Shown in pieces: positions 9,463-17,110 of a stretch of DNA of 64,000 bases; within the stretch, counting starts at the first letter, position 1; every line of letters starts with the position of its first letter. The stretch spans positions 1-64,000 of the forward strand of contig DATMBF010000006.1 in assembly GCA_035559595.1 (NCBI GenBank). Direction: 5' to 3'. Under the pieces are notes generated by a model, which did no database searches, had not been told where the DNA came from, and saw only the letters and a list, made by a program, of their open reading frames with translations. Both the position numbers and the translations under genes were made by a program. This DNA is from DATMBF01 sp035559595 (GTDB taxonomy: Bacteria; Bacteroidota; Ignavibacteria; UBA10030).

Positions 9463-9559
9463 ACCCGTTGATATGGTAGCAATTCTGTCCTGAAGTTTCA
9501 ACTCTGATCGTGAGCTTGTTTTTTCGGTTCAAAAGCTCTATCCTCAATTCACTTTTCTC
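9463..9559. promoter_or_regulatory. Divergent control region of the two purine operons
   Basis: This 97-base gap separates the divergent xdhA and allB genes and must hold both promoters. On the plus strand a possible promoter is TTGTTT at 9516-9521 and TATCCT at 9539-9544, with a 17-base spacer. The match to the sigma-70 consensus is only partial (3/6 and 4/6). No clear operator palindrome was seen. The role follows from position; the promoter assignment is tentative. Confidence 0.35.
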
Positions 9560-10903
9560 ATGTCTCTCCTTGCCCTTCAAAGCACACGCATTGTTACTTC
9601 GGATGGAATCCGTTCCGGCGCAGTTGTCATCGCCGACGGAAGAATCCAGTCGGTCGTGGATGCATCGTCAATTCCGCAGAGCTCAGAACGAGAGGATTTT
9701 GGGGATCTGGTAATCATGCCTGGACTGGTTGACACGCACGTCCACATCAATGAGCCGGGAAGGACCGAATGGGAGGGATTCGAAACGGCAACAAAAGCAG
9801 CCGCGGCCGGTGGAATCACAACGCTTTTCGAGATGCCGCTGAACAGTTCACCCGTTACCACAACCGTGGCCGCATTTAAAAAGAAGCTGGAAGCAGCCAG
9901 AGGGAAGCTCTGGGTCGATTGCGGGTTTTATGGAGGACTGATTCCGGGAAACACCGACCAATTGAAAGGACTCATTGACGCCGGCGTGTGGGGCGTGAAG
10001 GCATTTCTCATCCACTCGGGCATCGATGAATTCCCAAACGCGACGGAACCCGATTTGCGGGCTGCGATGCCAATCTTCGCCAAGTCGGGTGTTCCTCTCC
10101 TCGTCCACTGCGAACTTCAATCGCACCCCGCCACTCCATCATCCCACCATTCCAACCCCTGGTCTTATCAGGAGTATCTCTCTTCTCGACCACGCCAGTG
10201 GGAGCATGACGCGATCGGACTCATGATTCGCCTCGGCAAAGAATACAACTGTAAAACCCACATTGTGCATCTTTCGTCGGCAGATGCTGTTCCAACTCTA
10301 GAGGAAGCGCGTCGAGACAGACTTCCGCTCACAGTTGAAACCTGTCCGCATTATCTGTATTTTTGCGCGGAAGAAATTCCGGATGGGGAGACACGTTTCA
10401 AGTGCGCCCCACCGATTCGCGAACGAGAAAACCGGGAAAGATTGTGGGATGCTCTTCGAAGCGGAGTTATTGACTTCATCGTGTCCGATCATTCACCGTG
10501 CCCGCCGGAAATGAAACTGCTCCATGAAGGCGATTTCATGAAAGCATGGGGAGGAATTGCATCGCTCCAACTCGGTTTACCGGTGGTGTGGACCGAAGCC
10601 CGAAAGCGCGGGTTCACTCTCACCGACGTTGTTCGATGGATGTGCACGGCACCGGCGGAGTTTGTTGGACTCGGCAAACAAAAAGGAACAATTGCGACAG
10701 GGTTTGATGCCGATATCGTCATTTGGGATCCTGATACAGAAATCACCGTGAGGCCCACTGCTCTTTATCATCGGCACAAATTGACCCCCTACGAAGGAAG
10801 AACACTTTCCGGTGAAGTCATGAAAACGTACCTTCGCGGTAAGCCGGTGTTCGATCGACAATCATTCACAGGTCCACAAGGACAGGTACTTTTGCGATCC
10901 TAA
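9560..10903 (+). CDS. allB: Allantoinase
   Basis: The 447-residue cytoplasmic amidohydrolase opens the ring of allantoin to give allantoate. Binuclear metal-site motifs of the allantoinase/dihydroorotase family are all present: DTHVHINEPGR (about residues 53-63), the GVKAF lysine that is carboxylated in the family (about 144-148), LVHCE (about 180), THIVHLSSA (about 233), and SDHSPC near residue 313. A stretch rich in His, Pro and Ser (ATPSSHHSNP, about residues 190-199) replaces a loop of the family and is encoded by sequence resembling a repeat found between the neighbouring genes. It is the first gene of the plus-strand ureide operon. Confidence 0.94.
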   Translation: MSLLALQSTRIVTSDGIRSGAVVIADGRIQSVVDASSIPQSSEREDFGDLVIMPGLVDTHVHINEPGRTEWEGFETATKAAAAGGITTLFEMPLNSSPVTTTVAAFKKKLEAARGKLWVDCGFYGGLIPGNTDQLKGLIDAGVWGVKAFLIHSGIDEFPNATEPDLRAAMPIFAKSGVPLLVHCELQSHPATPSSHHSNPWSYQEYLSSRPRQWEHDAIGLMIRLGKEYNCKTHIVHLSSADAVPTLEEARRDRLPLTVETCPHYLYFCAEEIPDGETRFKCAPPIRERENRERLWDALRSGVIDFIVSDHSPCPPEMKLLHEGDFMKAWGGIASLQLGLPVVWTEARKRGFTLTDVVRWMCTAPAEFVGLGKQKGTIATGFDADIVIWDPDTEITVRPTALYHRHKLTPYEGRTLSGEVMKTYLRGKPVFDRQSFTGPQGQVLLRS

Positions 10904-10913
10904 CCCAACCATT

Positions 10914-10931
10914 CCATCATTCCAATATTCC
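10914..10931 (+). repeat. Intergenic repeat copy 1 (allB-alc)
   Basis: The 18-base sequence CCATCATTCCAATATTCC lies in the 32-base gap between allB and alc. A copy with one mismatch occupies the gap between alc and uraD (11964-11981). Confidence 0.55.
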
Positions 10932-10935
10932 GTCC

Positions 10936-11952
10936 ATGCCCTCCGATTCCATTAACGCCTTTGCCGGACTGATCGACCTTGCCTCTGAACGCCTTGGAGG
11001 TCGCGTGCTTGTTGCCAGCGATGAATTCTTTGCCGAAAAAGAGAATCTCTTGAAATCTGGAGCAGCGATTTTCATTCCGGATAAGTACACCCGCCGGGGA
11101 AAATGGATGGATGGGTGGGAAACCCGCCGCAGACGAACACCGGGACATGATTGGTGCATCATTAAGCTTGGGTGCGCGGGGGCTCTCCATGGTGTTGATA
11201 TCGATACAAGCCATTTTCTTGGGAACAATCCCTCGTACGCCTCGATCGAGGCATGCTCACTGGAAGGCAACCCTTCTGCCGAACTTTTGACAAAACAGAC
11301 TGTGGGCTGGGAAGAAATTTTGCCGAAATCACCTCTCAAAGCCGGCTCACACAATGTCTTTGCCCTTCAGGCTGAACGTCGGTGGACGCACATACGACTC
11401 AACATCTATCCTGATGGGGGTGTTGCGAGGCTTCGGTTGTTCGGGACTGTGATCCCCGATTGGAGGAGCTACAAAAAAGGATCGGTTCTTGATCTCGCAG
11501 CTGTGGAAAATGGCGGCGTTGCCGTCGCTGCAAGCGACATGTTCTTCAGTCCGATGAACAATCTGCTTATGCCGGGTCGTGCGACGAACATGGGAGATGG
11601 ATGGGAGACGAGGCGGAGACGCGGGCCGGGGCACGACTGGGTAATCGTCAAACTCGGCAGACCGGGACTCATTAAGAAGATCGAGGTTGACACAAACCAT
11701 TTCAAAGGAAACTACCCCGACCAGTGCTCGATCGATACCTGCTACGAGCCGAGCCGCAGTGTCGATGCCTTGACGTGGCCTGATGTCCCGTGGATGGAGA
11801 TACTCCCACGAACGAAACTATCGCCTCATGCACGACACTTCTTCCAGCGCGAACTTAAGAACGTTCATCAAGCCACTCATGTTCGCCTCAATATCTATCC
11901 CGACGGCGGTGTGAGCAGACTTCGCGTATGGGGAACAATAAAGACAGACTAA
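10936..11952 (+). CDS. alc: Allantoicase
   Basis: The 338-residue enzyme hydrolyses allantoate to ureidoglycolate and urea. It has the expected internal duplication. The first repeat carries WMDGWETRRRRTPGHDWCI, the second carries GDGWETRRRRGPGHDWVIV, and each ends with a LNIYPDGGV(A/S)RLR motif at about residues 155 and 323. The two halves are the jelly-roll domains of the allantoicase fold. Length matches bacterial and yeast enzymes (about 330-345). It follows allB after 32 bases and produces the ureidoglycolate for which this cluster shows no classical lyase. Confidence 0.95.
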   Translation: MPSDSINAFAGLIDLASERLGGRVLVASDEFFAEKENLLKSGAAIFIPDKYTRRGKWMDGWETRRRRTPGHDWCIIKLGCAGALHGVDIDTSHFLGNNPSYASIEACSLEGNPSAELLTKQTVGWEEILPKSPLKAGSHNVFALQAERRWTHIRLNIYPDGGVARLRLFGTVIPDWRSYKKGSVLDLAAVENGGVAVAASDMFFSPMNNLLMPGRATNMGDGWETRRRRGPGHDWVIVKLGRPGLIKKIEVDTNHFKGNYPDQCSIDTCYEPSRSVDALTWPDVPWMEILPRTKLSPHARHFFQRELKNVHQATHVRLNIYPDGGVSRLRVWGTIKTD

Positions 11953-11963
11953 CGGAATGGTCT

Positions 11964-11981
11964 CCATCATTTCAATATTCC
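11964..11981 (+). repeat. Intergenic repeat copy 2 (alc-uraD)
   Basis: CCATCATTTCAATATTCC matches copy 1 at 17 of 18 positions and again sits between two genes of the same operon. A related but weaker stretch occurs inside allB at about 10136-10153. Confidence 0.55.
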
Positions 11982-11997
11982 ATCACTCCGACTGCCG

Positions 11998-12507
11998 ATG
12001 ACTCTCGCTGAGCTCAACTCTCTTCCCCCTGATGTGGCGTTCGGCGAGTTTCAAAAATGTTGTGGGACACGGCGTTGGGTGGAGAAGATGATTCGCAGAC
12101 GTCCATTCCATTCGATTGGCGATTTGATAGCTGCGGCAGAAGAGCTCTGGTGGAATCTTTCGGAGAAAGAATGGAAGGAAGCGTTTGCACATCATCCGAG
12201 AATCGGAGACATCGAGACTCTGCGAAAGAAGTCCGCCACATCAGACTGGTCGGAGAAGGAACAGGCCGGCGTTGGCTCGGCATCCGAGGAATTGCTGAAG
12301 AGACTTAGCGAGGGAAATCGCTTGTATGAAGAGAAGTTTGGTCATATCTTCATTGTGTACGCTCAGGGGAAAAGCGCGCAAGAGATGGTAACGATCCTGG
12401 AATCACGCTTAAACAACGAACCCGCAAAAGAAATCACCATTGCGGCGGGCGAGCTTGCAAAGATCATGAAACTTCGATTTAAAAAACTCCTCGGCATTGA
12501 ACAATGA
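11998..12507 (+). CDS. uraD: OHCU decarboxylase
   Basis: The 169-residue protein decarboxylates 2-oxo-4-hydroxy-4-carboxy-5-ureidoimidazoline to S-allantoin, the last step of urate breakdown. The catalytic histidine lies in the conserved HHPRIGD motif at about residues 60-66. The N-terminal LNSLPPDVAFGEFQKCCG and the later GHIFIVYAQGKSAQEM (about 114-129) also match the family. Length is typical (about 160-175). Its stop overlaps the ATG of the next gene by four bases, so the CitE-like protein is translationally coupled to a bona fide ureide enzyme. Confidence 0.95.
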   Translation: MTLAELNSLPPDVAFGEFQKCCGTRRWVEKMIRRRPFHSIGDLIAAAEELWWNLSEKEWKEAFAHHPRIGDIETLRKKSATSDWSEKEQAGVGSASEELLKRLSEGNRLYEEKFGHIFIVYAQGKSAQEMVTILESRLNNEPAKEITIAAGELAKIMKLRFKKLLGIEQ

Positions 12508-13871
12508 ATCAGGGTTCACTTCACACACTTCCTGCAGAGACTCTCCAGCAAGTTCTCGGCAATCTCGAAAAAGCTAATCGGGAGTTTGCTCTTGCGTACC
12601 CGGGTGACTCCCCTGACCGGCAACCAGTGCACACTGTCTATGGCGGTGCGCAGATGTTCAAAGCGGACACGGCGCAAAAGTTAGGGGGACTCGCCCTCGC
12701 CGCGTTGAAAGAATACGCGCCCACACCTGCCGTGCTTGCAAAAGTGTTAGGATTGAAAGGTTCCGCAAAGTTTCAGCAAATCATTTACGATCGGGTCGTT
12801 GCGAAGCTTACGTCGGAGCCTGTTGAGGACTTCCGCATTGATTTCGAAGATGGGTACGGAAACCGCTCCGATGAAGAAGAAGATGGGCATGCACAATTCG
12901 CAGCATCGGAAGTTGCTCGGGGGATGCGCGAAAAATCCCTGCCGCCATTCATCGGCTTCCGTATCAAACCTTTGACCGAAGATCTCAAAGCGCGAGCCAT
13001 TCGCACACTGGATCTGTTTATCTCAACTCTTGTCAATCAGTCGGGCGGAACACTGCCGCACGGATTCGTCGTCACACTGCCGAAGGTCGTCTCTCCCCAA
13101 CAGGTCATCGCTCTGGTTTCACTTCTTGGCGCTTTAGAATCACGCCACAACCTCGCGGCAGGCTCTCTCAAACTCGAAATCATGATCGAAACGCCCCAAA
13201 CCATTTTCAATCAGAGAGGTGAGGTCGCTCTTCCGGCGCTCGTCGCCGCCTCACAAGGCCGCTGCGTTGCCGCTCACTTCGGAGTGTACGACTACACTGC
13301 CTCGAACAATATCACGGCAACGTATCAGACGATGGATCATCCGGCGTGCGATTTTGCACGGACAGTGATGAAGGTCTCTCTCGCGGGTACGGGCATCTGG
13401 CTTTCCGACGGCGCGACGAATGTCATGCCGGTCGGCCCACATCGTGCTGAGGCGGGCAAGCGTCTCACACCACGACAACTCAAGGAGAATCGCGAGGTGG
13501 TGCATCGGGCGTGGAAGCTGGGATTCGATCATATCAATCATTCCCTCCGCAACGGTTACTATCAGGGTTGGGATTTACATCCGTCGCAGCTACCGATTCG
13601 CTACGCTGCCGTCTACGCTTTCTTCTTGCAGAGTCTTGAATCAGCTTCGCACCGGCTCAGAACATTTGTCGAGAAGGCCGCGCAGGCGACACTCATCGGC
13701 GAGGTATTTGATGATGCGGCAACAGGTCAGGGACTCCTAAACTTTTTCCTTCGAGGAATCGGTTGTGGGGCAATTACGGAGAAGGAGGCAGAGGCAACGG
13801 GACTTTCTGTTGCCGAGATTCGAACACGGTCGTTTTTGAAGATCTTGCAGGGAAGACGAAAATCGGTGTGA
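12504..13871 (+). CDS. CitE/HpcH-HpaI-like aldolase (DUF6986-type)
   Basis: The 455-residue protein appears to be a TIM-barrel lyase related to citrate lyase beta subunit, malyl-CoA lyase and HpcH/HpaI aldolases. Visible features are an acidic DFEDGYG motif (about residues 113-119), the metal-ligand segment LEIMIETPQ (about 223-231), and HFGVYDYTASNNI (about 257-269), with Glu and Asp where the superfamily binds magnesium. I recognise the overall type as DUF6986-like; its reaction is not known to me. It is coupled to uraD by an ATGA overlap in an operon that makes ureidoglycolate but has no AllA-type lyase. A role in ureidoglycolate or glyoxylate conversion is a plausible inference, not shown by the sequence. 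Confidence 0.75.
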   Translation: MNQGSLHTLPAETLQQVLGNLEKANREFALAYPGDSPDRQPVHTVYGGAQMFKADTAQKLGGLALAALKEYAPTPAVLAKVLGLKGSAKFQQIIYDRVVAKLTSEPVEDFRIDFEDGYGNRSDEEEDGHAQFAASEVARGMREKSLPPFIGFRIKPLTEDLKARAIRTLDLFISTLVNQSGGTLPHGFVVTLPKVVSPQQVIALVSLLGALESRHNLAAGSLKLEIMIETPQTIFNQRGEVALPALVAASQGRCVAAHFGVYDYTASNNITATYQTMDHPACDFARTVMKVSLAGTGIWLSDGATNVMPVGPHRAEAGKRLTPRQLKENREVVHRAWKLGFDHINHSLRNGYYQGWDLHPSQLPIRYAAVYAFFLQSLESASHRLRTFVEKAAQATLIGEVFDDAATGQGLLNFFLRGIGCGAITEKEAEATGLSVAEIRTRSFLKILQGRRKSV

Positions 13872-13886
13872 GAACCGAGGGAACGT

Positions 13887-14780
13887 ATGGATACCATCCT
13901 TGTAGTTGATGACGAGCCGAATCTCGTTTTGATTGTCAAGCGAATCCTCGAAGACGAGGGATTCCAGGTCTGGTCTGCCCCCGACGGCAAAGAGGCACAG
14001 GAGTTCATTCTCTCCGGTAAGGAGCAGATCTCCACAATCGTTCTCGATTGGTCGATGCCCAAAATGACGGGCATCGAGCTCCTTAAGTGGATCAAAGACC
14101 AACCGGAATTCGAGCATATTCCTGTCGTCATGCAAACCGCGCTCAGCACTCCCTCCCATATCAAACAGGGAATCGAAGCGGGCGCCTTTTACTATCTCAC
14201 GAAACCGACTCACCGCGAAGTTCTCAAGGTCATTGTCAAGGCCGCAGTTGCCGATTACAACCAGACCCGGACACTCCTCAAGAAGGTCAAAGAAAGCGAG
14301 AACCCGTTCCGTTTCCTCCTTGAAGGCACGTTTCGATTTCGAACAATCGAAGAGGGGGAATACCTTGCTCTCCGGCTTGCGAATGCCTCACCGAATCCCG
14401 ACAGCATCATCGGTCTATCGGAGCTGTTCATCAACGCGGTGGAGCATGGAAATCTCGGCATCACCTATGACGAAAAGACCGAGCTCGTCGAGCGAGGAAC
14501 CTGGAAGAACGAAATCGAGCGCCGACTGAAGCTCCCCGAGAACAGGAACAAAACCGTGACCGTCACAGTGACGAACAGCGGCGATCTTCTGTCGCTCACC
14601 ATTGAGGACCAGGGGAGGGGATTCGACTACGAACGATTCCTTACCCTCGATGAAAAGAGGGTGTTCGATAACCACGGGCGCGGTATTGCTATTGCCAATT
14701 ACAGCTTGTCGCTGCGTTATGAGGGAAACGGCAACCGCGTCTACGCCAGCATCGAACCGCCGAAGAGAAAGAGACGATAA
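13887..14780 (+). CDS. Response regulator receiver fused to HATPase_c (anti-sigma-like) domain
   Basis: The 297-residue protein has a CheY-like receiver (about residues 1-125) with the acidic pair in VVDDEPN, a phospho-acceptor aspartate in IVLDWSMP, and the conserved lysine in YLTKPTH. A histidine-kinase-like ATPase follows (about 155-290), with the N-box ELFINAVEHGN and the G-box DQGRGFDY and HGRGIAIA. No HisKA dimerisation/phosphorylation helix is visible, so the C-terminal part resembles RsbW-type switch kinases rather than a sensor kinase. GAGGG precedes the ATG. Lying between uraD-linked genes and uraH, it probably regulates this operon or responds to the same signal; the partner is unknown. 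Confidence 0.88.
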   Translation: MDTILVVDDEPNLVLIVKRILEDEGFQVWSAPDGKEAQEFILSGKEQISTIVLDWSMPKMTGIELLKWIKDQPEFEHIPVVMQTALSTPSHIKQGIEAGAFYYLTKPTHREVLKVIVKAAVADYNQTRTLLKKVKESENPFRFLLEGTFRFRTIEEGEYLALRLANASPNPDSIIGLSELFINAVEHGNLGITYDEKTELVERGTWKNEIERRLKLPENRNKTVTVTVTNSGDLLSLTIEDQGRGFDYERFLTLDEKRVFDNHGRGIAIANYSLSLRYEGNGNRVYASIEPPKRKRR

Positions 14781-14785
14781 GAGAT

Positions 14786-15133
14786 ATGAAAAGTCCGATT
14801 ACGACTCATGTTCTTGATACAACCCTTGGAAAGCCAGCCGCCGGCGTGAAGGTCATTCTCGAGCTGTACTATGAGACCGAGGGATGGAGGGAACTCGCTT
14901 CTGGCACGACAGATGGAGACGGAAGGATTACCAATCTGCTCGATGGCGATTCGCCGTTGCCACAAGGTGTGTATCGCCTGACATTCGAAACGGGCGATTA
15001 TTTTCGAGCTACCGGGAGTGTGGGATTCTATCCTTACGTCAGCATCGTCTTTCAGGTGCACGATACTCAGGGGCACTATCACGTGCCCCTTCTCCTCAGT
15101 CCTTACGGATACTCGACCTATCGAGGGAGCTGA
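14786..15133 (+). CDS. uraH: 5-hydroxyisourate hydrolase
   Basis: This 115-residue transthyretin-like protein hydrolyses 5-hydroxyisourate to OHCU, between urate oxidase and UraD. The N-terminal active-site histidine is in ITTHVLDTTLGKPA, an internal HYHVPLL supplies the second histidine, and the protein ends in the diagnostic YRGS tetrapeptide. There is no signal peptide, so it is cytoplasmic. The gene begins 5 bases after the regulator and ends 20 bases before puuD, in pathway-consistent order. Confidence 0.96.
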   Translation: MKSPITTHVLDTTLGKPAAGVKVILELYYETEGWRELASGTTDGDGRITNLLDGDSPLPQGVYRLTFETGDYFRATGSVGFYPYVSIVFQVHDTQGHYHVPLLLSPYGYSTYRGS

Positions 15134-15153
15134 ACCCATGACCATGGAGAGAT

Positions 15154-15963
15154 ATGGACTTTGACATAATGGAGGTTGCCAATCTCGCTCTTCGCTGGAT
15201 TCATGTGTTCGCCGGAATCATGTGGGTTGGGCAGACGTACTTCTTCACATGGCTCGATGGGCGATTTACCGAAATGGAGAACGCTGCTTTATCTGGCAAG
15301 CAGGATGACCATGTCTGGATGGTGCACAGCGGAGGTTTCTATCTGGTCGGAAAACAGAAAAATCCGAAGCTCATGCCGAGCACGCTCCATTGGTTCCGGT
15401 GGGAAGCGGCGATAACCTGGCTCAGCGGAATTCTTTTGCTGGTGATTGTCTATTACTGGGGCGGACTGATGGTGAGCGAGCAGAGAACTGAATTGGAAGC
15501 GATACTCATTGGAGTCGGACTGCTCATCCTCGCCTGGCCGGTGTACGATGGTCTCTGGCGATCGAAGCTTGCACAGAACGAAGCCGTCGCTGTGGCGATT
15601 TCCTATTTGCTGCTCGTCGGAGCATCGTATGGACTCACACGCATCATGGAACCACGGCCGGCTTTCATGCATGTCGGAGCGATGATGGGAACATTGATGA
15701 CCGTGAATGTTTGGGCGCGTATCCTTCCTGCCCAGCGAAAGATGGTTGCCAATCTTCAAAAAGGGGAGAAACCTGATCTCTCGCTGGGTGACGCAGCCAA
15801 AGCACGCTCAAAGCACAATACGTTTATGGCTGTACCCGTTGTTTTCATTATGATCAGCAATCACTATCCCATCACCACGTACGGCAACGAGTGGAACTGG
15901 GTTATTCTCTCGTTGCTCATTCTCATCGGCTGGGGGGCTGCCAAACTCATTCGCCGAGCATAA
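15154..15963 (+). CDS. puuD: Membrane urate oxidase PuuD, membrane domain only
   Basis: The 269-residue inner-membrane protein matches the N-terminal domain of PuuD (DUF989), which oxidises urate to 5-hydroxyisourate and passes electrons to the respiratory chain. It has about seven or eight hydrophobic helices and family residues including LRWIHVFAGIMWVGQTYF (about 11-28), PSTLHWFRWEA, and MISNHYP (about 233-239). Family members I know of, such as the Agrobacterium enzyme, continue into a C-terminal cytochrome c domain with a CxxCH motif. Here the chain stops after the last helix (LIRRA) at a terminator. No soluble urate oxidase is present in the cluster, so PuuD should supply this step. Confidence 0.88.
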   Translation: MDFDIMEVANLALRWIHVFAGIMWVGQTYFFTWLDGRFTEMENAALSGKQDDHVWMVHSGGFYLVGKQKNPKLMPSTLHWFRWEAAITWLSGILLLVIVYYWGGLMVSEQRTELEAILIGVGLLILAWPVYDGLWRSKLAQNEAVAVAISYLLLVGASYGLTRIMEPRPAFMHVGAMMGTLMTVNVWARILPAQRKMVANLQKGEKPDLSLGDAAKARSKHNTFMAVPVVFIMISNHYPITTYGNEWNWVILSLLILIGWGAAKLIRRA

Positions 15964-15965
15964 AA

Positions 15966-15989
15966 AAGCCTGCGTTCTTGCGCAGGCTC
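15966..15989 (+). terminator. Terminator after puuD
   Basis: AGCCTGCG pairs with CGCAGGCT around a six-base loop (15967-15988), with A residues before and a mixed T/C stretch (TCTCTCTTC) after. It begins three bases after the puuD stop and closes the ureide operon; it could also serve the convergent desaturase gene. Confidence 0.75.
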
Positions 15990-16015
15990 TCTCTTCACCG
16001 TCAAACCTTTCTTGC

Positions 16016-16753
16016 TCAGGCATTCGGATGAGAAAACCTGATGATCCGGAACCAGCTCAGGACTTTCAAGAGTGGGTAGGTAGGATCGAATTCAAATTTT
16101 CGTGTCGCGAAGTTTGTGCGGCTCGGGAACTTGTGGTGGTTGTTCTGGAACAGTTCTCCCATCGTCACGAAATCGAGCGGTAGGGTATTGCGCGATTCGT
16201 CGCCGGTATCGTGAAAGTTCACATACCCGTACTTGTGACCGAACCAATTCACAATACCCCCATGAATTGGCCCCATGATGAAGTGAATTGGCAACAATCC
16301 CCACATCCACCACTCTGTTGCAAAGAAAGCGTAAAAGGCAGTATAAACCACGAGCCAGAGAAGCCGCGGGCTCCATTTGTTCGCGAAGCGATCGAACGCC
16401 GGCCACTCCGGGATGTTCTTGTCGAATCCCTGCTCGGGCTCAACTCTCTTGAGCAAATAATTCACATAGATCTCCTTCGTTCGCCACATCATCTTAAACA
16501 TGCTTTTGAAATACTGAGGCGAGTGAGGGTCTTTTTCGGTATCACTGTAAGCGTGATGCATCCGGTGCATGATTGCATACGCGCGAGGATTGAGAAACGA
16601 CGAACCCTGACCAATAAATGTGAGAAGATAGAAGAACTTCTCCCAGAACTTCGACATCGTAAACATCCGATGGGCAGCGTAGCGATGGAGGAAGAAGGTC
16701 TGACAGAAGAGGGAGAGAAACCAATGGGTAATAAAGAAGATGACTACAGCCAT
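16016..16753 (-). CDS. Acyl-CoA/fatty acid desaturase
   Basis: The di-iron membrane desaturase (about 245 residues) introduces a double bond into acyl chains. Its three histidine boxes are HRYAAH (first), HRMHH (second) and QNNHHKFPS (third). I start at the ATG at 16753, which begins MAVVIFFITHWF just before the first box. A longer start at 16807 adds a basic leader. The open frame up to 17050 must be artefactual because it reads through the tRNA-Val gene. The gene is convergent with puuD and appears to stand alone. Confidence 0.88.
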   Translation of the reverse strand: MAVVIFFITHWFLSLFCQTFFLHRYAAHRMFTMSKFWEKFFYLLTFIGQGSSFLNPRAYAIMHRMHHAYSDTEKDPHSPQYFKSMFKMMWRTKEIYVNYLLKRVEPEQGFDKNIPEWPAFDRFANKWSPRLLWLVVYTAFYAFFATEWWMWGLLPIHFIMGPIHGGIVNWFGHKYGYVNFHDTGDESRNTLPLDFVTMGELFQNNHHKFPSRTNFATRKFEFDPTYPLLKVLSWFRIIRFSHPNA

Positions 16754-16929
16754 TCCTGAGGTTTGGGCGAAATGACGACCCCGGGCGCCTTTCTTCGCCC
16801 TTGACATCTCTGTGACGCTGGAGGATGGAACCTGCGATCTCCGCCTGTCCCCATGCGGCCTGCGAGCGCTTTTCGCGAGCAGTTGCCAAATGAGGATCCC
16901 GTTGCACTTGAGCGGGATAAGGCGACAAG

Positions 16930-17004
16930 TGGACGCTAGTGGGTTCGAACCACTGACCTCCTGCTTGTAAGGCAGGCGCTCTGAACCAGCTGAGCTAAGC
17001 GTCC
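16930..17004 (-). tRNA. tRNA-Val (anticodon UAC)
   Basis: The 75-nt cloverleaf folds completely: acceptor GGACGCT/AGCGTCC, D arm GCTC/GAGC, anticodon stem CCTGC/GCAGG with loop CTTACAA, T arm AGTGG-TTCGAAC-CCACT, and discriminator A. The anticodon is UAC, which reads valine GUA codons. CCA is not encoded. Confidence 0.95.
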
Positions 17005-17110
17005 CCACAACAGCGTTAGATAAGGTACTGTAAATTCTCCCCAACCTCAATTGGTTCTCACACCAACCGACGAGGGTGATCTTCGCGCCCTTCTGAGCTC
17101 GCTTTCTCGC

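Noticed and set aside
15154..15963. Idea that puuD is a pseudogene because it lacks cytochrome c
   Set aside because: The membrane domain is complete, the frame is clean and a terminator follows directly, so a short functional form is more likely.
16808..16929. Inverted sequence ATCCCG...CGGGAT downstream of tRNA-Val as an attachment site or terminator
   Set aside because: The stem is only six bases, there is no T run and no tRNA-end duplication or integrase nearby.
16754..17050. N-terminal extension of the desaturase (about 99 extra residues)
   Set aside because: The extended frame reads straight through the tRNA-Val gene; its peptide is a translated tRNA, so the start was moved to 16753.
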